A stretch of DNA of 64,000 nt from Bryobacterales bacterium (GTDB lineage Bacteria; Acidobacteriota; Terriglobia; Bryobacterales; Bryobacteraceae): the NCBI GenBank assembly GCA_020852175.1, contig JADZBH010000005.1:248001-312000 (forward strand). The letters are read 5' to 3'. How positions within the stretch are numbered: position 1 is the first letter of the stretch; every line of letters starts with the position of its first letter. Shown piece by piece: positions 25,719 to 36,559 of the stretch. The notes beneath the pieces were generated by a model. That model made no database searches and had not been told where the DNA came from. It worked only from the letters and a program-made list of their open reading frames with translations. A program made the position numbers and the translations under genes.

Positions 25719-27443
25719 TTATACCCCCGGCTTGGGCATCGCCCCGGCGGCCATTTCCGCTACCTTCGCCGCGGCCTCGGTCACCGCGGCTTCCACCATC
25801 GTCTTGCCGGCGCGCACGGCGATCTCCACCTTGCCTTCGGCCAGCTTCTTGCCCACAGTGATCCGGTAGGGAATGCCAATCAACTCGGCATCCTTGAACT
25901 TCACGCCCGGCCTCTCGTCGCGATCGTCCATCAGGGTATCCAACCCCAGCGCCTTGCATTCGGCGTAGATCGACCGGGCCGCCAGCCGTTGCGCTTCGTC
26001 GGCCATGTTCACCGGCGTCACCACCACCGTGAAAGGCGCGATGGAAACCGGCAGCACGATGCCGTCCTTATCGTTATACAACTCGATGGCGCCGCACAGA
26101 ATCCGCTCGATGCCGATGCCATAGCTGCCCATGATCGGCGTGAACTCCTTGCCGTCCTCGCCCAGCACGCGCAGCCCCATGCTCTCGGAATAGCGGTAGC
26201 CCAGTTTGAAGATGTGGCCCACCTCCATCGCCTTTTCAATCCGCAGAGGCTCTCCCGTGCCCACGCATGTGTCGCCCGGGCTCACCTGCCGGATGTCCGC
26301 CCACTCGGGTTGGAAATCCTCTCCCGGCGTCACGTTCTTCAGGTGGTAGCCGTCCTTGTTCGCGCCGCAGATCATGTTGCGCCGGCCCCGCAGCGCCGCG
26401 TCGGCCACCACGCGCAGCTTCTTCACGCCCACCGGACCCAGCGACCCCGCATCGGCGCCCAGGGCTTCCCGCATCTCCTCGGGATGCGCCGGCCGTAACT
26501 CCTGCGCCCCCAGCAGAGAGCTGATCTTCGTCTCGCTCAGCGCGTGATCCCCGCGCAGCACGGCCATTACCAGCTTGCCATCGGCCGCCAGCACCAGACT
26601 TTTCATCTGCGACGTTTCGGGCAGCTTCGTGAACGCGCTCACCTCGGCGATCGTTTTCCGGCCCGGCGTGTGGAACTCTTCCGGCTCCAGATCGCCTTCC
26701 GGATCGGGCGCCGCCGGTTGGGAGGGTACGCTTACCGCCTTCTCCATGTTCGCGGCGTACCTCGACTCCGGCGCATGCACCACCAGATCCTCGCCCGCGT
26801 CGGTGACCACCATGAACTCGTTGGACTGCGAGCCGCCCATCGCGCCCGAATCGGCCTGCACGTCGAAATACCGCAGCCCGCAGCGGCTGAAGATGCGGCC
26901 GTAGGCGGCGTGGTGAAGGTCGAACGAGCGGTCCAGCCCCGCCGCGTCCACGTCGAACGAGTAGCTGTCCTTCATCGTGAACTGGCGCGTCCGCAGCAAT
27001 CCGCTCTTCGGCCTGGGCTCGTCGCGGAACTTGGTCTGAATCTGGTACCAGATCTGGGGCAGTTGTTTGTAGCTGCGCAGTTCGCCGCGCGCCACGGCCG
27101 TCATCACCTCTTCGTGCGTCATGCCCAGGCAGAGCGGCCGGCCGAAACGGTCCTTCAGCCGGAACATGTTGTCTCCCATCACGTCCCAGCGGCCGGACTC
27201 CTGCCACACCTCGGCCGGATTCAGAGCGGGCAGGTAAAATTCCTGCGCCCCAATGGCGTCCATCTCCTCCCGCACGATGCGCGTGATCTTCAACAGAGAC
27301 CGCTGCGCCAGAAACAGATAGCTGTAAATGCCCGCCGAAAGCTGGCGTACGTAACCGCCGCGCACCATCAGGCGGTGGCTGGCCACCTCGGCGTCGGCCG
27401 GGTCTTCGCGCAGAGTGGGGATGAAAAGCTGGCTCCAAAGCAT
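25719..27443 (-). CDS. proS: Prolyl-tRNA synthetase (bacterial type with editing domain)
   Basis: 574 residues. Class II motif 2 is in [21 protein letters not shown] and motif 3 in [16 protein letters not shown]. An editing insertion of about 180 residues between them shows the [20 protein letters not shown] segment, and an anticodon-binding domain ends the protein. It charges tRNA-Pro and clears Ala-tRNA-Pro. I chose the ATG at 27443 ([19 protein letters not shown]), where homology starts; a longer frame runs through the hairpin-containing intergenic region. Confidence 0.96.
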   Translation of the reverse strand: MLWSQLFIPTLREDPADAEVASHRLMVRGGYVRQLSAGIYSYLFLAQRSLLKITRIVREEMDAIGAQEFYLPALNPAEVWQESGRWDVMGDNMFRLKDRFGRPLCLGMTHEEVMTAVARGELRSYKQLPQIWYQIQTKFRDEPRPKSGLLRTRQFTMKDSYSFDVDAAGLDRSFDLHHAAYGRIFSRCGLRYFDVQADSGAMGGSQSNEFMVVTDAGEDLVVHAPESRYAANMEKAVSVPSQPAAPDPEGDLEPEEFHTPGRKTIAEVSAFTKLPETSQMKSLVLAADGKLVMAVLRGDHALSETKISSLLGAQELRPAHPEEMREALGADAGSLGPVGVKKLRVVADAALRGRRNMICGANKDGYHLKNVTPGEDFQPEWADIRQVSPGDTCVGTGEPLRIEKAMEVGHIFKLGYRYSESMGLRVLGEDGKEFTPIMGSYGIGIERILCGAIELYNDKDGIVLPVSIAPFTVVVTPVNMADEAQRLAARSIYAECKALGLDTLMDDRDERPGVKFKDAELIGIPYRITVGKKLAEGKVEIAVRAGKTMVEAAVTEAAAKVAEMAAGAMPKPGV

Positions 27444-27460
27444 AAAGAAAAGTATGTCCG

Positions 27461-27536
27461 TCGGGGTTTCCACCCGCCCTCGGGCGCCCGTTCGTCCACG
27501 GGCCGGCCCTTTGGAACCGGGTTTGGGAAACCCCGA
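27461..27536. repeat. Long inverted repeat between proS and rpiB
   Basis: TCGGGGTTTCC (27461-27471) pairs perfectly with GGAAACCCCGA (27526-27536). A second stem, ACCCG (27472-27476) with CGGGT (27518-27522), continues inside it after a 3-base bulge. The roughly 40-base GC-rich centre can form its own hairpin. It lies in the leader of proS (minus) or upstream of rpiB (plus), where it is followed by TTTT. Function unknown; a leader structure or terminator is possible. Confidence 0.55.
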
Positions 27537-27555
27537 TTTTAGCATGTTAAAATCG
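27534..27555. promoter_or_regulatory. Palindrome overlapping rpiB -10 box
   Basis: CGATTTTA (27534-27541) and TAAAATCG (27548-27555) form an exact 8-bp inverted repeat with a 6-bp spacer. The right arm contains TAAAAT, 14 bases before the rpiB ATG, which may be its -10 box. An operator overlapping the promoter would look like this. Confidence 0.45.
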
Positions 27556-27567
27556 AAGCCTACCCCC

Positions 27568-28011
27568 ATGAAAATCGCCATCGCCGCCGATCACGCCGGC
27601 TTCGCGCTGAAGGAAAAATTGCGCGATTACCTGCGTGCCGCCGGCCATGAAGTCACCGACCTCGGCACTGCTTCCACCGAGTCCACCGACTACCCCGACT
27701 ACGCGGCGGCCGTCGGCCACAAGGTCGCCTCCGGCGAAGCCGAACGCGGCGTGCTGGTGTGTTCGTCCGGCGTGGGCATGTCCATCGCGGCCAACAAGAT
27801 TCATGGCGTCCGCGCTGCGCTGGGCACACACGCGGAGGAGGTTGCCCTTGTGCGCGGCCATAACGACGCCAATGTCCTCACCCTGGGCGCGAAATTCACA
27901 CCGGAACCCGAAGCCAAACAGTTGCTCGATGTCTTTCTCGGCACCAGCTTTGAAGGCGGCCGCCATGCCCGCCGCGTCAACAAAATTACTCAATTGGAGA
28001 ACGAAAAATAA
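27568..28011 (+). CDS. rpiB: Ribose-5-phosphate isomerase B
   Basis: 147 residues. [17 protein letters not shown] and [23 protein letters not shown] carry the RpiB/LacAB family active-site residues, and [13 protein letters not shown] closes the fold. It interconverts ribose-5-phosphate and ribulose-5-phosphate. The ATG at 27568 gives the standard start; a longer open frame upstream reads through the intergenic inverted repeats. glyA follows 32 bp later, a conserved rpiB-glyA arrangement. Confidence 0.96.
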   Translation: MKIAIAADHAGFALKEKLRDYLRAAGHEVTDLGTASTESTDYPDYAAAVGHKVASGEAERGVLVCSSGVGMSIAANKIHGVRAALGTHAEEVALVRGHNDANVLTLGAKFTPEPEAKQLLDVFLGTSFEGGRHARRVNKITQLENEK

Positions 28012-28043
28012 ACGTTCTCCCGGCCACAGGAGAGTTTCAGCCC

Positions 28044-29354
28044 ATGTCCAGCATCAATTCCCAGGAACAGCAGCGGATGTCACGCCCCTTGTCCCAGGCC
28101 GATCCCGCCGTTTATGAAGCCATCCAGAAGGAACTCGACCGACAGAATACCCGCCTGGAACTGATCGCCAGCGAGAACTTCACCTCGGAGGCCATCCTCG
28201 AAGCCACATCGAGCGTTTTCACCAATAAATACGCCGAAGGCTACCCCGGCAAACGCTACTACGGCGGCTGTGAGTTCGCCGACATCGTCGAAAACCTCGC
28301 CCGCGACCGCGCCAAACGGCTTTTCAAGGCAGAACACGCCAACGTCCAGCCCCACTCCGGTTCCCAAGCCAACGCCGCCGCCTACTCCGCCGTCCTCAAT
28401 CCCGGCGACACCATTCTCGGCATGGATCTCGCCCACGGCGGCCACCTCACGCACGGCCACAAACTCAATTTTTCCGGGAAGCTCTACAATATCGTCGGCT
28501 ATGGAGTCCGTGCCGGCGATCACCGCATCGACTACGACAAACTGGCCGATCTCGCCGCCCAGCACAAGCCCAAACTGATTGTCGCCGGCGGCAGCGCCTA
28601 CCCGCGTATCATCGACTTCGCCCGCTTCCGTCAGATCGCCGATGCCACCGGCGCGCTCTTCATGGTCGATATGGCTCACTTCTCCGGTCTGGTCGCCGGA
28701 GGAGTCCACCCGAACCCTTGCGAATACGCGGACATCGTCACTTCCACCACCCACAAGACGCTACGCGGTCCGCGCGCCGGTCTCATCCTGTGCCGTGAAT
28801 CCCTGGCCGCCGCCATCGACAAGAGCGTCTTTCCGGGCCATCAGGGCGGACCGCTGGTTCACATCGTCGCCGCCAAAGCCGTCTGCTTCCTCGAAGCCCT
28901 TCAGCCCGAATTCGCGGCCTATCAACAGCGCGTGGTGGCCAATGCCGCCGCGCTCGCCCAGGGCATGATCGACGCGGGCTTCCAGGTTGTCTCGGGTGGT
29001 ACCGACACCCACCTCATGCTGGTCGATGTCTTCTCGCAAGGCGTCCGCGGCAAGGAAGCCGAACACGCGCTGGACCGCGCCTTCATCACCGCCAACAAGA
29101 ATGCCATCCCCTTCGACACCAATCCGCCGATGAACCCCAGCGGCATCCGCCTGGGCAGTCCCGCGGTCACCACGCGCGGTTTCGACGAGGCCGAAATGAA
29201 GGAGGTGGCTTCGCTCATCGCCGAAGTGCTCACCGCCATTCCACAGGGCGAGGAACGGCTGGCAGCGGCCGAAGCCTCCGTCCGCCGCAAGGTGGCTACG
29301 CTGACCGAACGCTTCCCGCTCTACGCGTGGAAGTTCGCCCACAGCCCGGCCTGA
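28044..29354 (+). CDS. glyA: Serine hydroxymethyltransferase
   Basis: 436 residues. [48 protein letters not shown] and the PLP-lysine motif [15 protein letters not shown] identify SHMT. It interconverts serine and glycine with tetrahydrofolate and supplies one-carbon units, including those used by PurN. AGGAG lies about 11 bases before the ATG at 28044. A second Met at residue 12 is also a possible start. Confidence 0.97.
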   Translation: MSSINSQEQQRMSRPLSQADPAVYEAIQKELDRQNTRLELIASENFTSEAILEATSSVFTNKYAEGYPGKRYYGGCEFADIVENLARDRAKRLFKAEHANVQPHSGSQANAAAYSAVLNPGDTILGMDLAHGGHLTHGHKLNFSGKLYNIVGYGVRAGDHRIDYDKLADLAAQHKPKLIVAGGSAYPRIIDFARFRQIADATGALFMVDMAHFSGLVAGGVHPNPCEYADIVTSTTHKTLRGPRAGLILCRESLAAAIDKSVFPGHQGGPLVHIVAAKAVCFLEALQPEFAAYQQRVVANAAALAQGMIDAGFQVVSGGTDTHLMLVDVFSQGVRGKEAEHALDRAFITANKNAIPFDTNPPMNPSGIRLGSPAVTTRGFDEAEMKEVASLIAEVLTAIPQGEERLAAAEASVRRKVATLTERFPLYAWKFAHSPA

Positions 29355-29384
29355 TCATGACCGTCCGCTCCGGGAGTCTCCCAC

Positions 29385-30536
<1,152 letters not shown>

Positions 30537-30805
30537 ATCCGCTTGGCCCCCAACTCGCTCGCCGGCGGCTTCCTTGGCTGCCGCAACTCCTCCGTGTTCA
30601 CCAGATCCCCTACGCTCAGGTGCAATTCCAGCATCAGAAGGTCGGCCACCTCGGCTGTCAGAATGCGCGTGCCCTTCAGTACGTTGTGCATGTGGGCTTG
30701 GGAGAGTCCGATTCGCTTCGCCAGATTCCGCTCGGTCAGTTCTCCGTTCCGGATGCGGCCATTCAATTGGGATTTCAAGGCGTCCAACAGATCCTGCATC
30801 AGCAT

Positions 30806-31091
30806 GACGGGTGTCGCTCCAGTTCGATAGCTATTTGAAATATAGCCCACGAGAAGTACATTCAGTGTAATAAATTCTCTTATATTAATATTATTTAATT
30901 AACTGAGTAAGCTCAGCTATCACTGCTGTTTTCAGTACGATCATGCTGCCATACCCCTCAGACGCGGGTATACGTAAACTTTGAATTGCAGCCGATATTG
31001 ACGATTTCCCTTCTTCCGGTACGCTTTGAACTGTTGGTCACGTCCTCCCGAAAACACGGACGGACACTCGAGAGAGAACACGGATAACATC
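30806..31091. other. AT-rich intergenic gap with small inverted repeat
   Basis: This 286-bp gap is the longest in the window. It is AT-rich in its middle (30870-30902 is almost pure A/T), in sharp contrast to the GC-rich surroundings. CTGAG (30903-30907) and CTCAG (30912-30916) form a short palindrome next to it. I see no tRNA or further ORF. It probably holds divergent promoters for the XRE gene and for the gene at 31092. Confidence 0.6.
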
Positions 31092-31676
31092 ATGGAATGG
31101 ACACGATCTGAATCGCTCGCCTTGGCTCATCAGCAGTGCGCGTACTGCCACGGATTCGGCCTGCTGTTGGGACGCAAAGCTCATCAGACACCCTGCAACT
31201 GTGTGTTGCGTTCGGTGTTTCGCGCCTGCTACGCGCGCTTTCGCCGGAGTGTCGAGAAGGAGAAGCATCTCAGCCGCGTCACGCTTCACCTTATGGGGGG
31301 CAGGTCGCAGCGGATGAGTTGGGGCCGGAAGGACGAGGAGTACATCGCCGATTTCACGCTCGTCTCCAAACGCAACCTGGATGAGAATGAATATCGGATA
31401 TTCAAATTCCATTTCCTACTGGGCGCCGATTGGAAACTTTGCTGCCGCCGTCTGAAGATGGACCGCGGTAACTTCTTTCACGCCGTCTACCGCATCCAGC
31501 AGAAGCTGGGACGCGCCTTCCGTGAAACCCGGCCCTATGCACTCTTCCCGCTGGACGAATACTTCAACGGCGCCAGCCGCCGGACCGAAGAACCGGTGGT
31601 GCTGTCTCCACGTTCGTCGCCCGAACGTCCGAATCGATCCTTCCCGGTAATCTCCCGCCGGGACAAAGCCGCATAA
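31092..31676 (+). CDS. Putative zinc-binding HTH protein, unrecognised family
   Basis: 194 residues from the ATG at 31092. The N-terminus has Cys16-x2-Cys19 (CAYCHGFG) and Cys35-x-Cys37 (CNC), a likely zinc knuckle related in look to DnaJ-type fingers. Residues 97-145 (LDENEYRIFKFHFLLGADW, then MDRGNFFHAVYRIQQKLG) resemble a sigma-70 region 4-like helix-turn-helix. A motif RPYALFPLDEYF follows and a basic Ser/Pro-rich tail ends the protein. No signal peptide. I recall similar unnamed proteins in Acidobacteriota but can name no function; DNA binding is inference. Confidence 0.75.
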   Translation: MEWTRSESLALAHQQCAYCHGFGLLLGRKAHQTPCNCVLRSVFRACYARFRRSVEKEKHLSRVTLHLMGGRSQRMSWGRKDEEYIADFTLVSKRNLDENEYRIFKFHFLLGADWKLCCRRLKMDRGNFFHAVYRIQQKLGRAFRETRPYALFPLDEYFNGASRRTEEPVVLSPRSSPERPNRSFPVISRRDKAA

Positions 31677-31764
31677 ATCCCTCCTGATTCCTACCGCTCC
31701 GCGGCCGCTGGCCTTACCACCCGGCGGCCGTTTCTCCTTCCGCCCTTTCCTCCCACTTTGGCGC

Positions 31765-31770
31765 TACAAT
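31765..31770 (+). promoter_or_regulatory. -10-like TACAAT close to start codon
   Basis: TACAAT ends 8 bases before the ATG at 31778; no Shine-Dalgarno intervenes and no -35 is clear. The transcript would be leaderless or nearly so. Confidence 0.45.
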
Positions 31771-31777
31771 ACTCCCC

Positions 31778-32413
31778 ATGTCCGCAACACGACGGCGCGC
31801 TCTTCTTGCCGCCATGACTACGCCGCTTCTCTCCGCCGCCCCCTCTGCCTGGCGGCCGCTGTTCAACGGCAAGAATCTTGACGGCTGGGAGAAGATTGGC
31901 GACGGCGTGTGGAGCATTATGAGCGACGGCACACTGTTGGGAGACCGAACGCCCAAACAGTCCCACGACCAGGCCTGGGTGTACACTCGCGAGGAGTTCG
32001 GCGCGTTCGATCTCGAACTCGATTTTTGGACCCGTCTCGGCGGCAACTCCGGCATCAGCCTCCGCGACAATACCCGCGCGAAATACGCCGTCTACCCCAA
32101 CCACGACCGCGAGCGCACACCCTCTCACAACGGTTACGAAATCCAGATCTCCAACGGCTATGCCGACGATCCCTACCCCACAGGCAGTGTCTATCTGTTC
32201 GCCAAGGCACGAACCGGCTTCCAGAAGGCCGGCGATTGGAACCGCCTGCGTCTGGAATCCCGGAACGAAATGATCCGTACCTACCTGAACGGGGAAAAGG
32301 TGTGCGAGCATCCGGGCGATCCGGCACGGCCGAAGAAGGGGCCCATCGGTCTCCAACTTCACGACCCCAACAGCGTGGTGATGTTCAAAAACGTGCGGAT
32401 CCGGACACTCTAG
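31778..32413 (+). CDS. DUF1080 / 3-keto-disaccharide hydrolase-type secreted protein
   Basis: 211 residues. A signal with an Arg run (MSATRRRALLAAMTTPLLSA) suggests Sec or Tat export. The remainder is a single concanavalin-like DUF1080 domain: PLFNGKNLDGWEKIGDGVW at the start, LDFWTRLGGNSGISLR and NRLRLESRNEMIRTYLNG in the middle, and the end GPIGLQLHDPNSVVMFKNVRIR. DUF1080 proteins include 3-keto-glycoside hydrolases and are abundant in soil acidobacteria. It is isolated between the Zn/HTH gene and the glycosyltransferase operon. Confidence 0.9.
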   Translation: MSATRRRALLAAMTTPLLSAAPSAWRPLFNGKNLDGWEKIGDGVWSIMSDGTLLGDRTPKQSHDQAWVYTREEFGAFDLELDFWTRLGGNSGISLRDNTRAKYAVYPNHDRERTPSHNGYEIQISNGYADDPYPTGSVYLFAKARTGFQKAGDWNRLRLESRNEMIRTYLNGEKVCEHPGDPARPKKGPIGLQLHDPNSVVMFKNVRIRTL

Positions 32414-32419
32414 GGGCCG

Positions 32420-33502
32420 CTACCGTCCCAGCAGGCGCCGGAACAACGATTCATAGTCATCCGTGACGGCGTCCCAACTGTATCGTTCCACAACGCGCTG
32501 CTTCGCGCGCTCCCGCCAACGTTCCCGCTCCGCCTCGCTCATCGCGATCACCTCGCGCAACCGCGCAGCCAGGTTGCCGTGCGTGAACGGGATCCCGGCG
32601 CCGCCCGCCACCTCTGAATTTTCCGGCGTATCCAGGTAGAGCGTAAGCGCGCCGCGACCCATGGCTTCAATCAACGCAGGGTGCGTGCCGCCCACCTCGG
32701 TCGCATGGATATATGCGAAGCAATGGGAACCCAACTGCTTGTATCCCTCGCCATACACCGCGCCCGGAATGACCACTCGCGGGTCGTTCGTATTCCTCAC
32801 TTGCGCGATGTACTCCGCCGCGTAGGGCGCATCGCCAATCAGAGCCAACTGCCGGTCCGTGTCCACCTGCTCGAAGGCTTCGCGCACCAGCAGCGCGTTG
32901 TTCTCCGGTTCCATGCGCGACACATACAGAAAATATCCGCCCAGCCGCAACCCGAGCGAGTCCACCACGCCGTGCGCCGCCAGCATCTCCTGATCGGCTC
33001 CATAGGGAATGAAGTCGGAATCCGCTCCGTAGGTCTCGCGATAGTAGGTCTTGATCTGCCCGGCATCGGTCACGACGCGATTGGGGAACCAGGTGGACCA
33101 CCGCTCGCTCCATTCGTACCAGAGCCGGCCCAAGCGGTTCCACTTCTTCCGGTTCCGCTCCAGGCCGTCCACGTTCAACGCCACGCGAATACCCGACAAT
33201 CGCGGCAGCCAGGTGAAAATCGCGTTGGCGGCATTGCAGTACAGCGCCACGTCGGCCCGGCGCGCCACCAGGTCCAGCGTCGAGACACAGGTGTGCGCCA
33301 CCGTGTCCAGATACTTGTGCCGCAGCGTCGGCAGATAAACCAACCGGCAGCCAAGGTAATGTGTGGAATCGTGCCGTTGCCGGCAATAGATGGTCACGTC
33401 GTGCCCGCGCGCGGCCAGCCGGCGTCCTAACTCTTCGGCGAAGGTTTCAAAACCGCCATACCGCGCCGGAATTCCGCGCGTGCCTACGATGGCAATGCGC
33501 AT
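32420..33502 (-). CDS. Glycosyltransferase with DUF1972 N-terminal domain
   Basis: 360 residues. The N-terminus RIAIVGTRGIPARYGGFET is the signature of DUF1972 rhamnosyl-type glycosyltransferases (GT-B). The C-terminal half has YFLYVSRMEPENNALL and EVGGTHPALIEAMGRG as donor-binding part. Relatives transfer deoxyhexoses in exopolysaccharide or O-antigen assembly. It is the last gene of a five-gene glycosyltransferase operon, 9 bp after the preceding gene, and ends 6 bp from the convergent DUF1080 gene. Confidence 0.9.
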   Translation of the reverse strand: MRIAIVGTRGIPARYGGFETFAEELGRRLAARGHDVTIYCRQRHDSTHYLGCRLVYLPTLRHKYLDTVAHTCVSTLDLVARRADVALYCNAANAIFTWLPRLSGIRVALNVDGLERNRKKWNRLGRLWYEWSERWSTWFPNRVVTDAGQIKTYYRETYGADSDFIPYGADQEMLAAHGVVDSLGLRLGGYFLYVSRMEPENNALLVREAFEQVDTDRQLALIGDAPYAAEYIAQVRNTNDPRVVIPGAVYGEGYKQLGSHCFAYIHATEVGGTHPALIEAMGRGALTLYLDTPENSEVAGGAGIPFTHGNLAARLREVIAMSEAERERWRERAKQRVVERYSWDAVTDDYESLFRRLLGR

Positions 33503-33511
33503 CGGCCGCCG

Positions 33512-34573
33512 CTACCGGCTCGCCGTGCGCTGCCGCACCGTTGTCCGGGCAGTGGCGAGCTTGCCCGAGACCCTTACGGGGTGGCTGACCGGCTCGTAGC
33601 GGAACCACGAATCCATGTACTCGTCGGTGACCCGTTTCCGCCGCATGATCTCGCGCCGCTTTTCCAGCACGCGCTTCCAGTTCTTCAGCACGTAGCTGAA
33701 CGCCCTCAGCGAGGAATGCTCCCGAACCAGACAGCAGCCCAGCACCACGGCGTCGCGGAAGGAGATCGACAGAAGATGTCTCCGGTACAGGCTCGGCGTG
33801 ATGTTCTTGATCCGCATCAGGAAGCGGTTCTTCACCGAATGCATGTTGATCGCCGAAGGCAGAGCACGGCGGTTACCGGGCAGCACGCTCCGCACGTGGT
33901 AGCCTCGCGCCAGCGGCGTGTATAGACACCGCCAGCCGAGCAACTGCGCCCGCCAGGCCACGTCGGCGTCCTCGCGGTACACGAAGAAGTCCGTATCGAA
34001 GAACTCGCCCTCCACGGCGATGTCCAGAATCATCTTGCGCCGGTAGAGCGCCGCCGCCGCCGTCGCGCCGAACACATACTCGTGCTTGAGATAGTGTCCG
34101 CGGTCAATCTCCTGGCTGCCGCGGTCCAGGTGCCGTAGCATCGGCGTGAAGTAGATGCCCGTGGAATCCACCAGAGCCTGCTCGGGCAAATCGAAGTTCG
34201 ACGTCAGCGAGAGCAGCTTCCCGCAAATCGTCCCCGCCTTCTTATCCAACTGCCCTGCCTGCACGAGCATGGAAACGAAATCGGTTTCCAGCAGCACGTC
34301 TGGATTCAGCGTCAGCACCCATTCGCCGCTGGACAGGCCGATGGCCTGGTTCTGCGCCGCCGCGAAACCGAGGTTCTCCTGGTTGTAAACAATCTCGCAC
34401 CTCTCCTCGAAGTGCTCCAGAATATCGGTTGTGCCATCGGTGGAGGCATTGTCGATGACGACAATTTCCAGATTCGGGTAATCCTGCGCCAGCACGGACT
34501 CGAGGCACCGCCGGATGAACCGTCCGCTGTTGTAGGTTACGATTGTGACCGAAACCAGATCGTTATAGGCCAT
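33512..34573 (-). CDS. Glycosyltransferase family 2
   Basis: 353 residues. SVTIVTYNSGRFIRRCLES, IVVIDNASTDGT and the DxD-type LTLNPDVLLE are GT2 (GT-A) marks. FFVYREDADVAWRAQLLGW fits the rhamnosyltransferase-like branch. The C-terminal third is basic and helical with no clear membrane span. I chose the ATG at 34573; it overlaps the upstream gene's 3' end by 11 bp. A longer frame with GC-rich nonsense-like sequence lies upstream. Confidence 0.9.
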   Translation of the reverse strand: MAYNDLVSVTIVTYNSGRFIRRCLESVLAQDYPNLEIVVIDNASTDGTTDILEHFEERCEIVYNQENLGFAAAQNQAIGLSSGEWVLTLNPDVLLETDFVSMLVQAGQLDKKAGTICGKLLSLTSNFDLPEQALVDSTGIYFTPMLRHLDRGSQEIDRGHYLKHEYVFGATAAAALYRRKMILDIAVEGEFFDTDFFVYREDADVAWRAQLLGWRCLYTPLARGYHVRSVLPGNRRALPSAINMHSVKNRFLMRIKNITPSLYRRHLLSISFRDAVVLGCCLVREHSSLRAFSYVLKNWKRVLEKRREIMRRKRVTDEYMDSWFRYEPVSHPVRVSGKLATARTTVRQRTASR

Positions 34574-35570
34574 GGAGATGACGTGTCGTAAGTCCCTGGT
34601 TCGCTCGCTGTGAGCCGCCTGCGGGTGCCGCAGGCGCCCGGCCCGTGACCAGCGCTCGTGCCGCCATGCGGGCCACGGCTGAATATCCTGCGCCGGCCCC
34701 ACGCCGCCGATTAACGGTGTCTAATATCATTCTGCCGGTGATTCCCAACAAAACCGCAGCCGCCACTGCCCGTGTGCGCCACGGCCCCAAGTGCTTTGCC
34801 GAATACCTTAGTAGGCTACCATACCAATAACTTGCACGGGATGCCGGAAGCAGTTTCTCCACCGAATGCCCGCCTTCGTGCGCGGCACGCGCCTCGGGAA
34901 CCAGCCGGATCTTCCACCCCGCCCGCTTCAGCCGCTGGCAAAAATCGACATCCTCGAACCAAACCGGATGGAAGCTCTCGTCCCATCCGCCCAGCTCCTC
35001 CCAAGCCTCTCTCCGGAACATGAAAAAAGCTCCAGCGGGCTGTTCCACCTCCTGGGCCTGATTCAGGTCCAGATCCAGGCACCGGTATCGCACATTCACC
35101 GGGTTGGACGGCCAGAGGGCATTCACCCCCAACGATTCCATCATCAGGTCCCGTGCCCTGGGCAGGCTACGCACCGTGAACCCCGCCTGAGGACCACGTC
35201 CCGGTTCTCGCAGCACGCCGGCCACCGCGCCCGTCCGCTCCAGGGCGAGAGCCTCTTCCAGCGCCGCGCGCAATCCTTCCCCTGAAGCCAGTTTCACATC
35301 CGGATTCAGCACCAGAACGTTCGCCGTCCGGAGCCGCCTCACGCCAGCGTTCACACCTCCCGCGAAGCCAAGGTTTCTTCCGGCTTCCCAAACGTCCAGA
35401 CGCCGACCGTCAGGTGTGGACACACCCCGGGCTTTCGCCGCCGAGCCATCCGTCGATCCGTTATCGACGACCACGACCTCCTGAAAATGGCGGAAAACAG
35501 CCTCTACGCAGGAAGCCAGACAGGAGGCGGAGTTATAGCTGACGATCACTACCCCGGTGGAACCGCTCAT
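34563..35570 (-). CDS. Glycosyltransferase family 2
   Basis: 335 residues. GVVIVSYNSASCLASCVEAV, VVVVDNGSTDGS and LVLNPDVKLA are the GT2 nucleotide-binding and DxD motifs. HPVWFEDVDFCQRLKRAGW is the acceptor-side motif of rhamnosyl-type enzymes. Residues 255-300 contain a hydrophobic stretch (VAAAVLLGITGRMILD) that may anchor it. The ATG at 35570 overlaps the upstream stop by one base (TGATG), with AAGG just before it, so translation is coupled. Confidence 0.9.
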   Translation of the reverse strand: MSGSTGVVIVSYNSASCLASCVEAVFRHFQEVVVVDNGSTDGSAAKARGVSTPDGRRLDVWEAGRNLGFAGGVNAGVRRLRTANVLVLNPDVKLASGEGLRAALEEALALERTGAVAGVLREPGRGPQAGFTVRSLPRARDLMMESLGVNALWPSNPVNVRYRCLDLDLNQAQEVEQPAGAFFMFRREAWEELGGWDESFHPVWFEDVDFCQRLKRAGWKIRLVPEARAAHEGGHSVEKLLPASRASYWYGSLLRYSAKHLGPWRTRAVAAAVLLGITGRMILDTVNRRRGAGAGYSAVARMAARALVTGRAPAAPAGGSQRANQGLTTRHLHGL

Positions 35571-36559
35571 CACCTTGTCCACCGAAAATACCACGACCAG
35601 AACCGGTCCGTGCCCGTTTTCATCTGTATTTCAATCAGTTCCCGCTCGAAGCGGTCCAGAAGAGGCAATACGGGTTCCCCCGCCGTGAGGCTCTCCACTG
35701 AAGCGCGCATCGCTCTGTAGTTCCATACCCCCGCGAGCTTCCCCGCGAGCCACGCCGCAGCGCGTCCGTGCCGTGCCGCAGCTAATCCCCAGAGCAATTG
35801 ACCAGCCACAACCGGTCGCCTAATGATAAGCGCCCACTCACTCGGAAAATGCTTCGCAACCAGATACACTTGGTTCCGCGACATCCGCCTCACCGTCGCC
35901 GCATGCCAGGCTCCCAGCGTCCCGCTCCCAATATGTTCTGCTCGCGCTTCCGGCACATACCGTCCTTTGAGCCCGGAAATCGCACATCTCAAGCCGAAAT
36001 CGACATCCTCCAGGTAGGATTCAAACCGTTCGTCCAACTCACCCACACGATCGAACACCCACCGGTGAAACAGTGCTGCCGTCAATGGCGCCAGCGCGAT
36101 CTCTCGCGCTTCATTCCAAAAGGTTCCATCTTGAACGCCGTGGCCGCAACGCACGGGTAAACCCGATCGCGTTACCAGGTCCCAGGTGGCATCCAGGACA
36201 TTGTTTCTACCGGGTTGGTAAATTTTACCTGTCGCAAATGCAGCACCACGCTCCAGTGAATCCTCCAAAATCTCTAGATACCTGGGTTCCAACACCACAT
36301 CATTGTTCAAAATTGCCACTAGCCGCTCTGAAGTAGAGGAGATACCCCGGTTGACAGCGGCTGCAAACCCAAGGTTGTGGGGCAAAACCAAAACCTCGCC
36401 TCCCTGTTCCAGCACATAGGCTATCGAACCGTCGGTCGAGCCATTGTCCACCACCAGGATCCGCCCCGGGCGTCGTGTCTGGGATGCAAGAGACGGAAAC
36501 AGACGCCGCAAATGGCTTTCGCCGTTCCAGTTCGGAATGACGAGAACCACCTCGCTCAT
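35570..36559 (-). CDS. Glycosyltransferase family 2
   Basis: 329 residues. EVVLVIPNWNGESHLRRLFPS, ILVVDNGSTDGS and VAILNNDVVLEPRYL are the GT2 motifs, with ESYLEDVDFGLRCAISGL in the acceptor region. It is close in type to its two neighbours, which suggests a polysaccharide repeat unit built by several related transferases. ATG at 36559 overlaps the upstream stop by 4 bp (ATGA). Its last bases couple to the next gene. Confidence 0.9.
   Translation of the reverse strand: MSEVVLVIPNWNGESHLRRLFPSLASQTRRPGRILVVDNGSTDGSIAYVLEQGGEVLVLPHNLGFAAAVNRGISSTSERLVAILNNDVVLEPRYLEILEDSLERGAAFATGKIYQPGRNNVLDATWDLVTRSGLPVRCGHGVQDGTFWNEAREIALAPLTAALFHRWVFDRVGELDERFESYLEDVDFGLRCAISGLKGRYVPEARAEHIGSGTLGAWHAATVRRMSRNQVYLVAKHFPSEWALIIRRPVVAGQLLWGLAAARHGRAAAWLAGKLAGVWNYRAMRASVESLTAGEPVLPLLDRFERELIEIQMKTGTDRFWSWYFRWTR

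Noticed and set aside
27461..27540. Intrinsic terminator between proS and rpiB
   Set aside because: The stem plus TTTT points along the plus strand, where no gene runs into it; the two genes are divergent.
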